Part shown: positions 1 through 8,043 of the stretch, one piece after another
How the letters are laid out: the number at the start of each line of letters is the position of its first letter
How positions within the stretch are numbered: position 1 is the first letter of the stretch
From: an uncultured Anaerotruncus sp.
GTDB lineage: Bacteria; Bacillota; Clostridia; Oscillospirales; Ruminococcaceae
Length of the DNA: 35,522 nt
NCBI RefSeq assembly: GCF_902490045.1
Contig: NZ_CABUCJ010000014.1
Location: 1-35,522, forward strand
Direction: 5' to 3'
Notes under the pieces: generated by a model
Seen by the model: the letters and a program-made list of their open reading frames with translations, nothing else
What the model was told of the DNA's origin: nothing
The model's database searches: none
Position numbers and translations under genes: made by a program

Positions 1-1054
1 TGTAGACGCCCACGTCGGGGTTCTGCGACACCGCCGCGCCGATCTCATGGGAGAAGGCGAAGAGCACGCCGCACACCCCGATCGAACAGCACAGGTTGAG
101 GGCGAACATCCGCTGGATGAGGTGGGAGATGCTCTGCCCGCGGCTGTGCCGCTGGGCGATCTCGGGGACGATGAGGCTGGAAAAGGAGTTGAGGAAGGCG
201 GCGGGGAAGAGGATGACGGGCAGGGCAACGCCGTGCACCGCGCCGAAAACGGCAAAGGAGGCGCCCGCCGCCAGCCCGCCTGCCTGGAGCCGCACGGGAA
301 CGAGCAGGTTTTTGACGGTGGCGAGTCCCGAGCGCAGATAGGAGCTCATCGCCATGGGCAGGGCGATGCCGAACAGCCGCCCGGTCAGGCGGTTTTTGGG
401 CGCGTCCTTCCGGCGGAAGCCCCGGCTGTCGCCGAGGTAGAGGGCCAGCGAACTCACGAAGGAGAGCCCCTCGGCAATCACGCCCGAGCAGGTGATGGCG
501 AGGCAGGCGTATTCGAGGCCGGGCGGCATCAGGAAGGTGAGTCCGATAATCGAGAGGCTGATCTTCAAAAACTGCTCGAAAATCTGCGAGGCGGCGGATT
601 TGGCCACCCGCCCGACGGCGGTGAAATACCCGTTCAGCGCGCAGGACATCGCGATGAAGGGCATCGAGAGCGCCATGGTCTTGAGCGGGCGGATGGTCTG
701 GACGCTGCCGAGGCAGGTCTCCCCGATGAAGGGCGCGGCAAAAAAGAGGAAGAGGGACGCCGCGCCGCCGAAGAGCAGCGCATAGCCGAAGCAGCGGCGC
801 ATCGCGCCTTTGACGTTGCCGCCGGGGCTGGCGGCCTCCTCCGCGACGAGCCGCGTCGCCGCGAGGTTGATGCCCGACGCCGCGAAGGTGACGGTGAAGG
901 AGTAGACCGACATGATGAGCTGGAAGACGCCCATCCCCTCCGCGCCGATCCTGCCAGAGATATAGAGGTTGAACCAGACGCCCACGGCGTTCATGAGCAG
1001 CGACGTCGCGGTCATGATCATGGCGTTGAGGAAAAAACGCTGTATTTTTTTCAT
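1..1054 (-). CDS. SpoVB-like polysaccharide/lipid flippase (MATE/MOP superfamily), 3' end outside window
   Basis: The reverse strand reads continuously from an ATG at 1052-1054 (MKKIQRFFLNAMIMTATSLL...) to the window edge, giving about 351 residues. The protein is a string of hydrophobic segments with few charges. It begins with the pattern of stage V sporulation protein B and related Wzx/MurJ-type flippases: a long first membrane segment, then IGAEGMGVFQLIMSVYSFTVTFAASGIN, then a paired helix ending in NGYFTAVGRV. Family members are about 450-550 residues, so roughly the last third is missing here. Known relatives move lipid-linked glycans across the membrane, and SpoVB acts in spore cortex formation. 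The GC-rich opposite strand also contains a long open frame, but only this strand gives a sensible membrane protein. Family call confident; sporulation role inferred. Confidence 0.85.
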   Translation of the reverse strand, partial: MKKIQRFFLNAMIMTATSLLMNAVGVWFNLYISGRIGAEGMGVFQLIMSVYSFTVTFAASGINLAATRLVAEEAASPGGNVKGAMRRCFGYALLFGGAASLFLFFAAPFIGETCLGSVQTIRPLKTMALSMPFIAMSCALNGYFTAVGRVAKSAASQIFEQFLKISLSIIGLTFLMPPGLEYACLAITCSGVIAEGLSFVSSLALYLGDSRGFRRKDAPKNRLTGRLFGIALPMAMSSYLRSGLATVKNLLVPVRLQAGGLAAGASFAVFGAVHGVALPVILFPAAFLNSFSSLIVPEIAQRHSRGQSISHLIQRMFALNLCCSIGVCGVLFAFSHEIGAAVSQNPDVGVY

Positions 1055-1191
1055 AGCTTCACCACGGACTTGTTTGATAATAAGGTATATGAAAAATCCG
1101 CGGCAAAAAGCCCAACCCAATTATTCCCTTTTTAGAACGTCCTTTTTTTGCGCAAACTAGCGGTATCAACTGCGAGAAAAGGAGCGTTCCC

Positions 1192-2028
1192 ATGAAAAAC
1201 ACCATGCGATGGACCGCCCTGCTGCTTGCGGCCGCGCTGCTCGTCTCCTGCGCGGGCTGTAAGAAGTCCGGCGGTCAGGGCACGACCCAGGACGGCGAAT
1301 ATGACCAGTCGGGGAATTACCGCCCGACGCTTCCCAACGTCTCCGCCGAGCTTTCGGACGCGGTCAGGCAGAATTCCGACGTGGTCGGCTGGCTCACCCT
1401 GCCCAACACCACGATCAACGAGGCGGTCGTGCAGACGACCAACAATGAGTTCTATCTGCGGCGCGACGTCAAAAAAAACTACGCCTACGAGGGCTGCTAC
1501 TATATGGACTATGAGAGCGTGATGTTCGACGACGGCGCGGATCTGGCGCAGAACACGATCATTTACGGCCACAACCTCGGCAGCCCGATGGGGGTGAAGG
1601 ACGACCCCGAGGGGGTGAAATTCGCGCAGCTTTTGAAGCTCGAGGACATCGAGCTCGCCAAAAGGACCCCCTATGTCTACCTGACCACCGAGGGCGCGGC
1701 CCATGTCTTTGAAATCTTCGCGGTTTTCTACTGCGAAGCGGAGACCTCGCCCGTGCCCTACCACCTGGCCGAATACAGCGACGAACGCTTCAACGCCCTC
1801 ATCAGCGACGTGAAGGCGCGGTCGGAATACACCTACGACGTCGAGGTGACGCCGGAGGACCGGATCATCTCCCTTTCAACCTGCAGCTACAAATACGGCA
1901 CCTATACCCAGAATCCCGACCAGCGCTTCGTCGTGATGGGGCGGCTTGTCCGGGAGGGGGAGAGCTACCACGAGACGGCGAACCTCGTCAAAAATGAAAA
2001 TCCCAAGCTCCCCGCCTTCGCGCGGTAG
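1192..2028 (+). CDS. srtB: Class B sortase with lipoprotein-type signal peptide
   Basis: A 278-residue cysteine transpeptidase that would attach sorting-signal proteins to the cell wall. The sortase triad is visible: His127 in IIYGHNL, Cys231 in LSTCSY (the TLxTC box) and Arg245 in DQRFVVMGRL. The N-terminal VGWLTLPNTTINEAVVQ and the long insertion before the cysteine match class B rather than class A or D. The start ATG has an AAAGGAG ribosome binding site 9 nt upstream. The signal sequence ends in LVSCAGC, a lipobox-like motif, so the enzyme may be lipid-anchored rather than held by an uncleaved N-terminal helix. No sortase substrate with an obvious sorting motif lies nearby, so the target is unknown. 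It converges on the YczE-like gene across a shared terminator. Confidence 0.9.
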   Translation: MKNTMRWTALLLAAALLVSCAGCKKSGGQGTTQDGEYDQSGNYRPTLPNVSAELSDAVRQNSDVVGWLTLPNTTINEAVVQTTNNEFYLRRDVKKNYAYEGCYYMDYESVMFDDGADLAQNTIIYGHNLGSPMGVKDDPEGVKFAQLLKLEDIELAKRTPYVYLTTEGAAHVFEIFAVFYCEAETSPVPYHLAEYSDERFNALISDVKARSEYTYDVEVTPEDRIISLSTCSYKYGTYTQNPDQRFVVMGRLVREGESYHETANLVKNENPKLPAFAR

Positions 2029-2042
2029 CGGGCGCGTACAGA

Positions 2043-2079
2043 AAAGCCGCCTCCCGGATGACATCCGGGAGGCGGCTTT
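2043..2079. terminator. Bidirectional terminator between sortase and YczE-like gene
   Basis: Near-perfect hairpin: AAAGCCGCCTCCCGGATG (2043-2060) pairs with its reverse complement at 2062-2079. It is followed by a T-rich run on the + strand, and by CTTTTCTG when read on the - strand. It sits 14 nt after the sortase stop and 11 nt beyond the end of the convergent membrane-protein gene, so it can serve both. Confidence 0.9.
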
Positions 2080-2090
2080 GGGTTTTGTTT

Positions 2091-2750
2091 TTACACGGAT
2101 TCGGCCTGCGGCGCCAGGCGGCGCAGGATGGAATAGAGCAGCCGCGCGGTGCGGGGGATAAAAAACTGGGTGATCGGGCCGGTGAGCAGGGCGGTGAGGA
2201 GGGTGCCGATCCCGATGACGCCGCCGAGCAGAAACCCGGTGACGACGAAGGCGAGGTCGACCGCGATGCGCACCCACCGGAACTGGAGGTGCAGCTTGTC
2301 GCTCAGGATGATCGCGAGCGAATCGTTCGCGCCCACCCCGATGCTCGCGCTGATGACGGCGGAGAGGCCCATGGAGATCAGGACGCAGCTCGCCAGCACG
2401 ATGACGACGCGCACCGGAAGGGGCAGGCCCTCGTGGATGACGCCGTGGAGCAGGCGGCTCGCGGCGTCGATCATCGGCCCGGTGATGAAGAGGGCGGCGA
2501 AGGTGCCCGCGCGGATATATTTGCGGTCGATGAACAGGTAGAGGACCAGCAGGGTGAAATTGATGGCAATGTGGGCGGTGCCGTTGGAGATGTGGGCGGT
2601 GCGCGCCACCCCCTGCATGAGCATGCTGAACGGGTCGGTCCCGATGCCGGACAGGACGAACGCCGAGCAGCCGAGCGCGCATACGGCGGTGCCGAGGCAG
2701 AAATAGAGGACCCGCAGGACGAATTCACGCGCCGGGTAGGCTGGTTTCAT
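2091..2750 (-). CDS. YczE/YyaS-family integral membrane protein
   Basis: 219-residue membrane protein beginning MKPAYPAREFVLRVLYFCLG with five or six hydrophobic segments. The pattern G-x-G-TDPFSMLMQG in the first loop and GVGANDSLAIIL in the middle matches the YczE/YyaS branch of the YitT superfamily, typically about 200-220 residues. The biochemical function of the family is not established. The ATG is preceded by AAGGAG 9 nt upstream. It starts 30 nt after the stop of the YitT-like gene on the same strand, so the two distant relatives are probably co-transcribed. Confidence 0.8.
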   Translation of the reverse strand: MKPAYPAREFVLRVLYFCLGTAVCALGCSAFVLSGIGTDPFSMLMQGVARTAHISNGTAHIAINFTLLVLYLFIDRKYIRAGTFAALFITGPMIDAASRLLHGVIHEGLPLPVRVVIVLASCVLISMGLSAVISASIGVGANDSLAIILSDKLHLQFRWVRIAVDLAFVVTGFLLGGVIGIGTLLTALLTGPITQFFIPRTARLLYSILRRLAPQAESV

Positions 2751-2780
2751 GGACGGACACTCCTTGTCGGGTGTAATGGG

Positions 2781-3623
2781 TCAGCTGTTGAGGAAGCCCT
2801 TGCCGATGATCTCCGACGTGTTGGAGATCAGGATGAAGGCGTTGGGCTCGGTGGCGCGGACGAACTGGCGCAGCGCCATGGCCTGGGGACGCTTGAGCGC
2901 GGTAAAGACGATCGCCTTTTTGCCGTGGGTGAAGGCGCCCTGCGCCTCGCAGACGGTTGCGCTGCGTCCCAGCACATGCACGATGAAATGGCAGATGGGC
3001 TCGGGATTGTCGCAGATGATGTTAAAGTATTTGCACAGGTTGATCGACTCGATGACGTTGTCGATGACGAGCGATTTGACCATGAGGCCGACGAAGGAGA
3101 AAAGGCCGGTCTTGATGTCGAAGACGAAGCAGGCGGAGAGCGCCACGGCCAGGTCGGTAAAGAAGAGGGCGGCGCCGATGTCGGTGCTCGTGTGCTTTTT
3201 GAGGATCATGGCGACGATGTCGGTGCCGCCGCTCGACGCGCCGATGTTGAAGAGGATGGCCGACCCGAAGGCGGGCAGCGCGATCGCATAGCAGAGCTCG
3301 AGCAGGGGCTGGTCGGTGAGCGGGGCGGACAGGGGGAAGAACCGCTGGAGCAGAGACAGCCCGACCGACAGAAGCACGCTCGAGTAGGCGGTCATGAGGC
3401 CGAACCCCTTGCCGAGGAAGCAGAAGCCGACGGCGAGCAGGGCCATGCTGATGACAAAGTTGATCGACGCGGCGGAAAAGGGCATGACCCGCGCGAGCAC
3501 GACCGCGATGCCGGTCACGCCGCCGAAGGAGAAGTTGTTGGGAAATTTGAAGAAATAGGTGCCCGCGACAATGATCAGGGTGCTGACGGTGATCAGCAGG
3601 AATTTCTTGATTTTTGGTGCCAT
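2781..3623 (-). CDS. YitT-family membrane protein (DUF161 plus C-terminal DUF2179)
   Basis: 280 residues. The N-terminal ~200 form five or six membrane helices with the YitT signatures NNFSFGGVTGIAVVLAR and GASSGGTDIVAMILKK. The C-terminal ~80 residues are soluble (CHFIVHVLGRSATVCEAQGAFTHGKKAIVFTALKRPQ...DPNAFI-like ending in SNTSEIIGKGF) and match the small DUF2179 domain that follows the membrane part in this family. The length is normal. The start is fixed by GGGAGG just upstream of the ATG. It lies downstream of the HAD phosphatase (110-nt gap, no terminator-like hairpin with a T run) and upstream of the YczE-like gene, suggesting a three-gene unit. Transport substrate unknown. Confidence 0.88.
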   Translation of the reverse strand: MAPKIKKFLLITVSTLIIVAGTYFFKFPNNFSFGGVTGIAVVLARVMPFSAASINFVISMALLAVGFCFLGKGFGLMTAYSSVLLSVGLSLLQRFFPLSAPLTDQPLLELCYAIALPAFGSAILFNIGASSGGTDIVAMILKKHTSTDIGAALFFTDLAVALSACFVFDIKTGLFSFVGLMVKSLVIDNVIESINLCKYFNIICDNPEPICHFIVHVLGRSATVCEAQGAFTHGKKAIVFTALKRPQAMALRQFVRATEPNAFILISNTSEIIGKGFLNS

Positions 3624-3733
3624 AAGCTTCCTCCCGCCGCGGCCGGACGCCGCGCCTGCCTCTCTTTACCCGGCGCGCCGACGGCGCCGTTACGTCTTTT
3701 CAGGCTCCCCGCCGCCCTTTTGCGGGCGTAAGC

Positions 3734-4558
3734 TCAGAGCAAGAACCGTTCGATCGCCCGGGCGACGCAGTCATCGTCGTTGGAGGGGCCGACCCAGTCA
3801 GCGGCCGCCTTGATTTCGTCGGTGGCGTTGGCGGGGGCGGCGGCCAGCCCGGCGAAGGTGAGCATCTCCAGGTCGTTGCGGCTGTCGCCGATGGCCATGA
3901 CCTCCCCGGGCGCGACGCCCAGGTATTCGCAGAGGAACCGCAGGCCGTCCCCCTTGTCCGTGCCCGCGGCGTTCACCTCGATGTTCTGCGCGACCGACGA
4001 GGTGAGGGCGACCCCCTCCACTCGGCGCATCGCCGCCCACACCGCCTCCTCGTGCTCGGGCGGCAGGTAGGGGACGTTGAACTTCTCGACCGGCGCGGCG
4101 GGATGCAGCAGGTATTCCCGCTGGTCCTCGATGGTGCGGCGACCGCGCAGGAGGTTTTTCATCCGGCTCTCGGAAAAGCCGGAGGCTTCGATATAGGGGA
4201 TACGGACGCGCTCGACGTAGTCGAAGCCGCCGCTGTAGATTTCGATGAAAACGGGAAAGGGCGCGAGCGTGTCGAAGACGCGCAGCGCCGTGTCCTCCGG
4301 GATGGGGTTGGCGTAGAGAAGCGCCTCTTCGCGCAGGTCGAAGACGGAGGCGCCGTTGCAGGTGACGGCGTAATGAAGCCCCGGCGTCTGCTCGATGGCC
4401 TCGGGCAGGCGGTGGCGCATCCGGCCGGTGGCGGTCACGACGAACACGCCGCGCGCGCTGGCAGCCTCGATGGCCGCGCGGTTTGCGGGGGAGACGGTCA
4501 CGTGGTCGCTGCAAAGCGTCGTGCCGTCCATATCCAGGGCGAGGAGTTTGATCTTCAT
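3734..4558 (-). CDS. Cof-type HAD-superfamily phosphatase
   Basis: 274-residue HAD hydrolase of the Cof/YidA (C2-cap, IIB) type, likely a small-molecule (sugar- or nucleotide-) phosphatase. Motif I is LDMDGTT near the N-terminus with catalytic Asp9/Asp11. Motif II is TATGR. The conserved lysine region is present (NAAGTDKGDGL), and motif III/IV is GDSRNDLEML near residue 225, with the expected cap in between. The frame stays open far upstream, antisense to the methyltransferase gene. The start at 4558 (MKIKLLALDMDGTT) is chosen because the family begins there and a GGAAGGGAAG ribosome site precedes it. A promoter (TTGTGT/TATAAT) lies just upstream. Confidence 0.88.
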   Translation of the reverse strand: MKIKLLALDMDGTTLCSDHVTVSPANRAAIEAASARGVFVVTATGRMRHRLPEAIEQTPGLHYAVTCNGASVFDLREEALLYANPIPEDTALRVFDTLAPFPVFIEIYSGGFDYVERVRIPYIEASGFSESRMKNLLRGRRTIEDQREYLLHPAAPVEKFNVPYLPPEHEEAVWAAMRRVEGVALTSSVAQNIEVNAAGTDKGDGLRFLCEYLGVAPGEVMAIGDSRNDLEMLTFAGLAAAPANATDEIKAAADWVGPSNDDDCVARAIERFLL

Positions 4559-4592
4559 GCGGTTCTTCCCTTCCAGTTCGATTCCAGCTACC

Positions 4593-4621
4593 ATTATACA
4601 CGCAAGAGGAGCCGGACACAA
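4593..4621 (-). promoter_or_regulatory. Promoter of the HAD-YitT-YczE unit
   Basis: On the - strand TTGTGT (4616-4621), 17 nt, then TATAAT (4593-4598), preceded by TG as an extended -10. It lies 35 nt upstream of the HAD start codon and is back-to-back with the methyltransferase promoter. Confidence 0.7.
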
Positions 4622-4628
4622 CCGGAAA

Positions 4629-4657
4629 TTGACGGGGCGGCGCAAGGCTGGTACAAT
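4629..4657 (+). promoter_or_regulatory. Promoter of the rlmA-like/PPTase operon
   Basis: TTGACG (4629-4634), exactly 17 nt, TACAAT (4652-4657), 33 nt upstream of the chosen TTG start. Divergent from the HAD promoter with only about 7 nt between the two -35 boxes, so the two operons may influence each other. Confidence 0.8.
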
Positions 4658-4690
4658 GAATAAAACAGCTTGACCGGGAGGGACGCGGAT

Positions 4691-5512
4691 TTGTACAGTT
4701 GTCCGGTATGCGGCGGGATTCTCGCGTGGGGGGAGCGCGCCTGCCGGTGCCCGGAGGGGCACTCCTTCGACATCGCCGCGCAGGGCTATGTCAACCTCCT
4801 GCTCGCCAACAAAAAGAGCAGCCCCAACCCGGGGGACAACGCGGAGATGGTCGCGGGGCGTACCCGCTTCCTCGACAGCGGCAGCTACGCCCCGCTCTCC
4901 GACGCGCTCAACGAAACCGTCCTCAGCCTCTGCGGGAACGCGCCCCGCGTTCTCGACGCGGGCTGCGGGGAGGGCTATTACGCCGCCCGCCTTTTTGACG
5001 CGCTGGAAGGGGCGGGGAGGACCCCCGTCCTCTTCGGCGTCGACCTCTCGAAGCCCGCCGTCCGCCACGCGGCCCGCCGCTGCCGCGGGGGCCGCTTCGC
5101 GGTCGCGAGCCTCTTTGCGCTGCCCCTCGCGGATGGGAGCGCAGACCTCGTCTATAACGTCTTTTCCCCCCTCTGTCCGCCGGAATTTGCCCGCGTGCTC
5201 GCCCCGGGCGGGTATTTTGTCGCCGTCTATCCGGCGGCCCGGCACCTGTGGGGGCTCAAGCGCGTCCTCTACGACGCGCCCTATGAAAACGCGGACAAGT
5301 CCTTCGAGCTGGAGGGATTCCGCATCACGGGCCGCCGCCGCGTGAGCTATTCCTTTACGCTGGAGGGGAACGCCCTCATCGAGAGCCTTTTTTCGATGAC
5401 CCCCTATTATTACAAGACCCCGGCGGAGGGCGCGGCGCGGCTCGCGGCGCTGGAAACCCTCACGACCGAGGCGGATTTCTGGGTGGTCGCCTACGGGAAG
5501 GGGGACGCGTGA
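4691..5512 (+). CDS. rlmA: RlmA-type 23S rRNA (guanine-N1)-methyltransferase
   Basis: About 273 residues. The N-terminal zinc-finger region YSCPVCGG...CRCPEGHSFD has the Cys-x2-Cys...Cys...His pattern of RlmA proteins. It is followed by the family's conserved stretch AAQGYVNLLLANKKSSPNPGD. The Rossmann methyltransferase core has motif I VLDAGCGEGYYAARL and post-motifs LFGVDLSKPAVRHAARR and LYNVFSPLCPPEFARVLAPGG. Enzymes of this family methylate a guanine of 23S rRNA helix 35 (G745 or G748); which one cannot be told here. A TTG at 4691 is chosen because GGGAGG lies 9 nt upstream and the protein then starts right at the zinc motif. A second in-frame TTG at 4670 lacks such a site. The stop overlaps the next start (TGATG), implying translational coupling. 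Confidence 0.88.
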   Translation: MYSCPVCGGILAWGERACRCPEGHSFDIAAQGYVNLLLANKKSSPNPGDNAEMVAGRTRFLDSGSYAPLSDALNETVLSLCGNAPRVLDAGCGEGYYAARLFDALEGAGRTPVLFGVDLSKPAVRHAARRCRGGRFAVASLFALPLADGSADLVYNVFSPLCPPEFARVLAPGGYFVAVYPAARHLWGLKRVLYDAPYENADKSFELEGFRITGRRRVSYSFTLEGNALIESLFSMTPYYYKTPAEGAARLAALETLTTEADFWVVAYGKGDA

Positions 5513-6006
5513 TGGAAAACGCCGTCTGGTTCGCGCGCACAGGCGCGCGGGATCTCTCGGCGGCGGCCCGCGCGCTGCTCGCGCGGGGACTCGGCCTGCC
5601 CGAGCCCCCGCGCGTTGAAAAGGACGCGCGCGGGAAGCCCTTCCTGCCGGATTTCCCGGGAATTCACATCAGCATCTCCCACACGCGCGGTGCGGTGGCC
5701 GCCGCCCTTTCGGAACGCCCCGCCGGCGTGGACGTGGAGCCCGCCTCCCGCCTCCTGCACGACTGGTTTCCCGCGCGGTTTTTTACCGACGCGGAGTGCT
5801 TCCTCGCGGACTGCCCGGAGGAGGTCATCGCGGTGTGGACCCGCAAGGAGGCGCTTCTCAAGCGGGACGGCCGGGGAATCACCCTGCCGCTGCGGGAGGT
5901 CGAGACGGCGGGGCGGGAGGATCTCGCCACCCGGCGCGTCGGGGAGTACGTCGTCTCCTTCTGCGGCGAGCCCGCCGCCTTTACCCTGGTTGAAACCGCG
6001 CTCTGA
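5512..6006 (+). CDS. 4'-phosphopantetheinyl transferase (Sfp-like)
   Basis: 164 residues that transfer phosphopantetheine from CoA to carrier-protein serines. The two diagnostic motifs are present: AGVDVE (Mg2+-binding Asp/Glu) and, about 40 residues on, VWTRKEALLK (the W-x-x-KEA-x-x-K box). HISISHTRGAVAAAL upstream is the usual His-containing strand. At 164 residues it is shorter than Sfp (~224) and intermediate between AcpS and Sfp types, as in many clostridial standalone enzymes. The ATG overlaps the rlmA stop; a GTG at 5509 is the alternative. A terminator follows directly. No polyketide or nonribosomal synthase is visible, so a housekeeping acyl-carrier role is possible. Pairing with an rRNA methyltransferase looks like operon convenience rather than a pathway. 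Confidence 0.88.
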   Translation: MENAVWFARTGARDLSAAARALLARGLGLPEPPRVEKDARGKPFLPDFPGIHISISHTRGAVAAALSERPAGVDVEPASRLLHDWFPARFFTDAECFLADCPEEVIAVWTRKEALLKRDGRGITLPLREVETAGREDLATRRVGEYVVSFCGEPAAFTLVETAL

Positions 6007-6010
6007 CTGG

Positions 6011-6040
6011 AAAACAGCCCGCCATTTGGCGGGCTGTTTT
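6011..6040 (+). terminator. Terminator of rlmA/PPTase operon
   Basis: Perfect 13-bp stem AAAACAGCCCGCC (6011-6023), 4-nt loop ATTT, matching arm at 6028-6040 ending in TTTT, starting 5 nt after the PPTase stop. Because the stem begins with AAAA, the - strand also carries a short T run. Confidence 0.92.
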
Positions 6041-6060
6041 GTAATTCTGCACGATTTCGG

Positions 6061-6089
6061 TTGAAGAAAGTGGAAAAATATTGTATAAT
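6061..6089 (+). promoter_or_regulatory. Promoter of the polyphosphate kinase gene
   Basis: TTGAAG (6061-6066), 17 nt, TATAAT (6084-6089): near-consensus vegetative promoter about 98 nt upstream of the start codon, leaving a leader of roughly 90 nt that holds a hairpin. Confidence 0.82.
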
Positions 6090-6113
6090 CAAGAGTAACG
6101 ACCCTCCGGCCGC

Positions 6114-6147
6114 GTGCCCGGCGGCAAAATGCCTCCGCGCCGGGCAC
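6114..6147 (+). promoter_or_regulatory. Leader hairpin upstream of the PPK2 gene
   Basis: GTGCCCGGCG (6114-6123) pairs perfectly with CGCCGGGCAC (6138-6147) across a 14-nt loop. There is no T run, so it is not an intrinsic terminator. It lies between the promoter and the ribosome binding site and ends 40 nt before the start codon. It could stabilise the mRNA or bind a regulator. Confidence 0.5.
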
Positions 6148-6187
6148 AATAGGGAGGAAGCTCGAAACGAAAAGCGAGGAATGTACG

Positions 6188-7672
6188 ATGCTGGAAAATC
6201 TGGATTTGGATGTTCGGATGGAAAAAGAAGAGTGGGACGCGGTGTCCGACGGCCTGAAACAGAAGCTCGGCGTGCTTCAGCAGCGCATCCGCGCGCTGAA
6301 GATTCCGATGGTGCTTGTCTTTGAGGGGTGGGGCGCCTCCGGCAAGGGGGACAAGATCTCCCGCCTGATCACCAATCTCGACCCGCGCGGTTTTTCGGTG
6401 CACAGCATCCTCGCGCCGACGGCGGACGAGCGGCGGTACCCCTGGATGCGGCCCTTCTGGCAGGCGCTGCCGACCTACGGGGACACGGCGATCTTTGACC
6501 GGAGCTGGTACCGCGCTGTTTCGGTGGCGCGGGACGAGGAGCGCCTGACCCGCCGCGATCTCAACCACCGGTTCGACGAGATCGTGGACTTTGAGCAGCA
6601 GATCACCGACGACGGATACGTGCTGGTGAAATTCTTCTTCCACATCTCCAAAAAGGAGCAGAAAAAGCGGCTCAAGGTGCTGGACGATCAGAAGTCGACC
6701 CGCTGGCGCGTGACAAAGGCCGACTGGGACCACAACCGGCGGTACGGCGAATACCTGGAGATTTTCGACGAGATGATCTCCCGCACCGACCGGCACAACG
6801 CGCCCTGGACAGTGGTGGCGTCGACCGACCGCCGCTATGCGACCTGGAAGGTCTTTACGACGGTGATCGGCGCGATGGAGCAGGCGATCGAGCGCAGGGA
6901 GAACGGCTTTGAAAAGCCGTTCACCGGCATCCGCGTGTCGGACGACATCAAGACGCTGCCCGCGCCGCGCCTGCGGGAGATCGACCTGAATGTCACGATC
7001 GAGGAAGCGGAATACCGCAAGCAGCTCAAGGACTGCCAGAAGCGGCTTTCCGAGCTGCACAATGAGCTCTACCGCCGCCGCATCCCGATGATCCTCGCCT
7101 ATGAGGGCTGGGACGCGGCGGGCAAGGGCGGCAACATCAAGCGGGTGGCCGCGGCGCTCGACGCGCGCGGCTACGAGGTCATCCCGATCGCCGCGCCGAC
7201 CACCCTGGAAAAGAACCATCCGCACCTCTGGCGGTTCTGGAACGCGCTGCCCAAGGACGGGCATGTGGCGATCTTCGACCGCACCTGGTACGGCCGCGTC
7301 ATGGTCGAGCACATCGAGGGGTTCTGCACCGACGAGGAGTGGGGCCGCGCCTATGACGAGATCAACCGCTTTGAGCGGGGGCTTGCCGAGTGGGGCGCGA
7401 TCATCCTCAAGTTCTGGCTGCACATCGACAAGGACGAGCAGCTCGCCCGTTTCACCGACCGCCAGAACACCCCTGAAAAGCAGTACAAAATCACCGACGA
7501 GGACTGGCGCAACCGCGACAAGTGGGACGACTACGAGCAGGCGGTCGACGAGATGCTCCTGCGCACCAACACCGCCTATGCGCCGTGGATCGTCGTCGAG
7601 TCGAACGATAAGCGATATGCCCGCATCCGGACGCTCAAGGCGGTCATTGCAGCGATTGAAGAGAGGCTTTGA
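6188..7672 (+). CDS. pap: Two-domain polyphosphate:AMP phosphotransferase (PPK2 class II)
   Basis: 494 residues made of two tandem PPK2 domains. Each has a Walker A loop: EGWGASGKGDK near residues 47-57 and EGWDAAGKGGN near 306-316. Each also has its own lid/Walker B block: FDRSWY in the first and FDRTWYGRVMVEHIEG in the second. The C-terminal copy keeps the fuller set of motifs; the N-terminal copy has diverged (SWYRAVSV), as expected for class II enzymes in which the C-terminal domain is catalytic. Known class II members (about 475-500 residues) phosphorylate AMP to ADP with polyphosphate. The ATG follows GAGGA about 9 nt upstream. The gene stands alone behind its own promoter; its stop codon is shared with the start of the intergenic repeat element. 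Confidence 0.93.
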   Translation: MLENLDLDVRMEKEEWDAVSDGLKQKLGVLQQRIRALKIPMVLVFEGWGASGKGDKISRLITNLDPRGFSVHSILAPTADERRYPWMRPFWQALPTYGDTAIFDRSWYRAVSVARDEERLTRRDLNHRFDEIVDFEQQITDDGYVLVKFFFHISKKEQKKRLKVLDDQKSTRWRVTKADWDHNRRYGEYLEIFDEMISRTDRHNAPWTVVASTDRRYATWKVFTTVIGAMEQAIERRENGFEKPFTGIRVSDDIKTLPAPRLREIDLNVTIEEAEYRKQLKDCQKRLSELHNELYRRRIPMILAYEGWDAAGKGGNIKRVAAALDARGYEVIPIAAPTTLEKNHPHLWRFWNALPKDGHVAIFDRTWYGRVMVEHIEGFCTDEEWGRAYDEINRFERGLAEWGAIILKFWLHIDKDEQLARFTDRQNTPEKQYKITDEDWRNRDKWDDYEQAVDEMLLRTNTAYAPWIVVESNDKRYARIRTLKAVIAAIEERL

Positions 7673-7921
7673 TTTGCCGCTCGGCGCGACAAGCCTTTGG
7701 TTTTCCGCCAAGTGGTCGGAGGGCTTTCTTCGCACCCCTCCGGGGCGCTTTAGATGTGCCGCCTGCGGCGGGGATTGCCGGGTCCCGCCCCGGCGGGCGG
7801 CCCTATTTCTTGTTCGCCCAAGAAATAGGGGAAAGAAGGGCGCTCAAGGGGGGCTCACTTGAAGAAGACTGGGCGCAAAGCTCGCCCCCCTTGAGAATCC
7901 CCCCTCCGCTCACGTCCAGCC
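7671..7921 (-). repeat. Hairpin-rich intergenic repeat, copy A (inverted relative to copy B)
   Basis: About 250 bp. The outer end (7671-7684, GATTTGCCGCTCGG) starts inside the TGA stop of the PPK2 gene. The inner 91 bp (7831-7921) are the exact reverse complement of 8517-8607. Next to this block lies a 12-bp stem, 6-nt loop hairpin (7801-7830), then a GC-rich segment (7772-7800) matching copy B with two changes, then more variable CCGCC/GGCGG hairpins. The unit carries no convincing gene. Two convergent copies frame the small RHH gene. The rest of 7922-8007 shows only a small hairpin (CCTGCC...GGCAGG). Confidence 0.85.
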
Positions 7922-8007
7922 TGCCCCGGGTAGAAGGCAGGTGCCGTCGTACCCGCTGGTAAGGATATACGGGAGTGGGGGCTCGCCTTACGCTCCCAAT
8001 CACAAAT

Positions 8008-8043
8008 AAAAAGGGCGCGCAGCGGTAGCTGCGCGCCCTTTTT
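8008..8043. terminator. Strong symmetrical terminator hairpin
   Basis: 16-bp perfect stem AAAAAGGGCGCGCAGC (8008-8023), 4-nt loop, matching arm 8028-8043 ending in TTTTT. With A and T tracts on both sides it can work in either direction. It probably ends PPK2 transcription about 340 nt after its stop, beyond repeat copy A. Confidence 0.85.

Noticed and set aside
47..1135. Long open frame on the + strand antisense to the flippase
   Set aside because: Translation is low-complexity Gly/Glu/Arg-rich, typical of the opposite strand of a GC-rich gene; the - strand gives a proper membrane protein.
1055..1191. Sporulation-sigma promoter upstream of the SpoVB-like gene
   Set aside because: A CATATACC string is present on the - strand, but no matching -35 at the right distance could be seen.
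2058..3731. 557-codon + strand open frame over the YczE/YitT genes
   Set aside because: Asp/Glu/Gly/Arg-rich shadow of two well-supported membrane-protein genes; no motif and no ribosome site.
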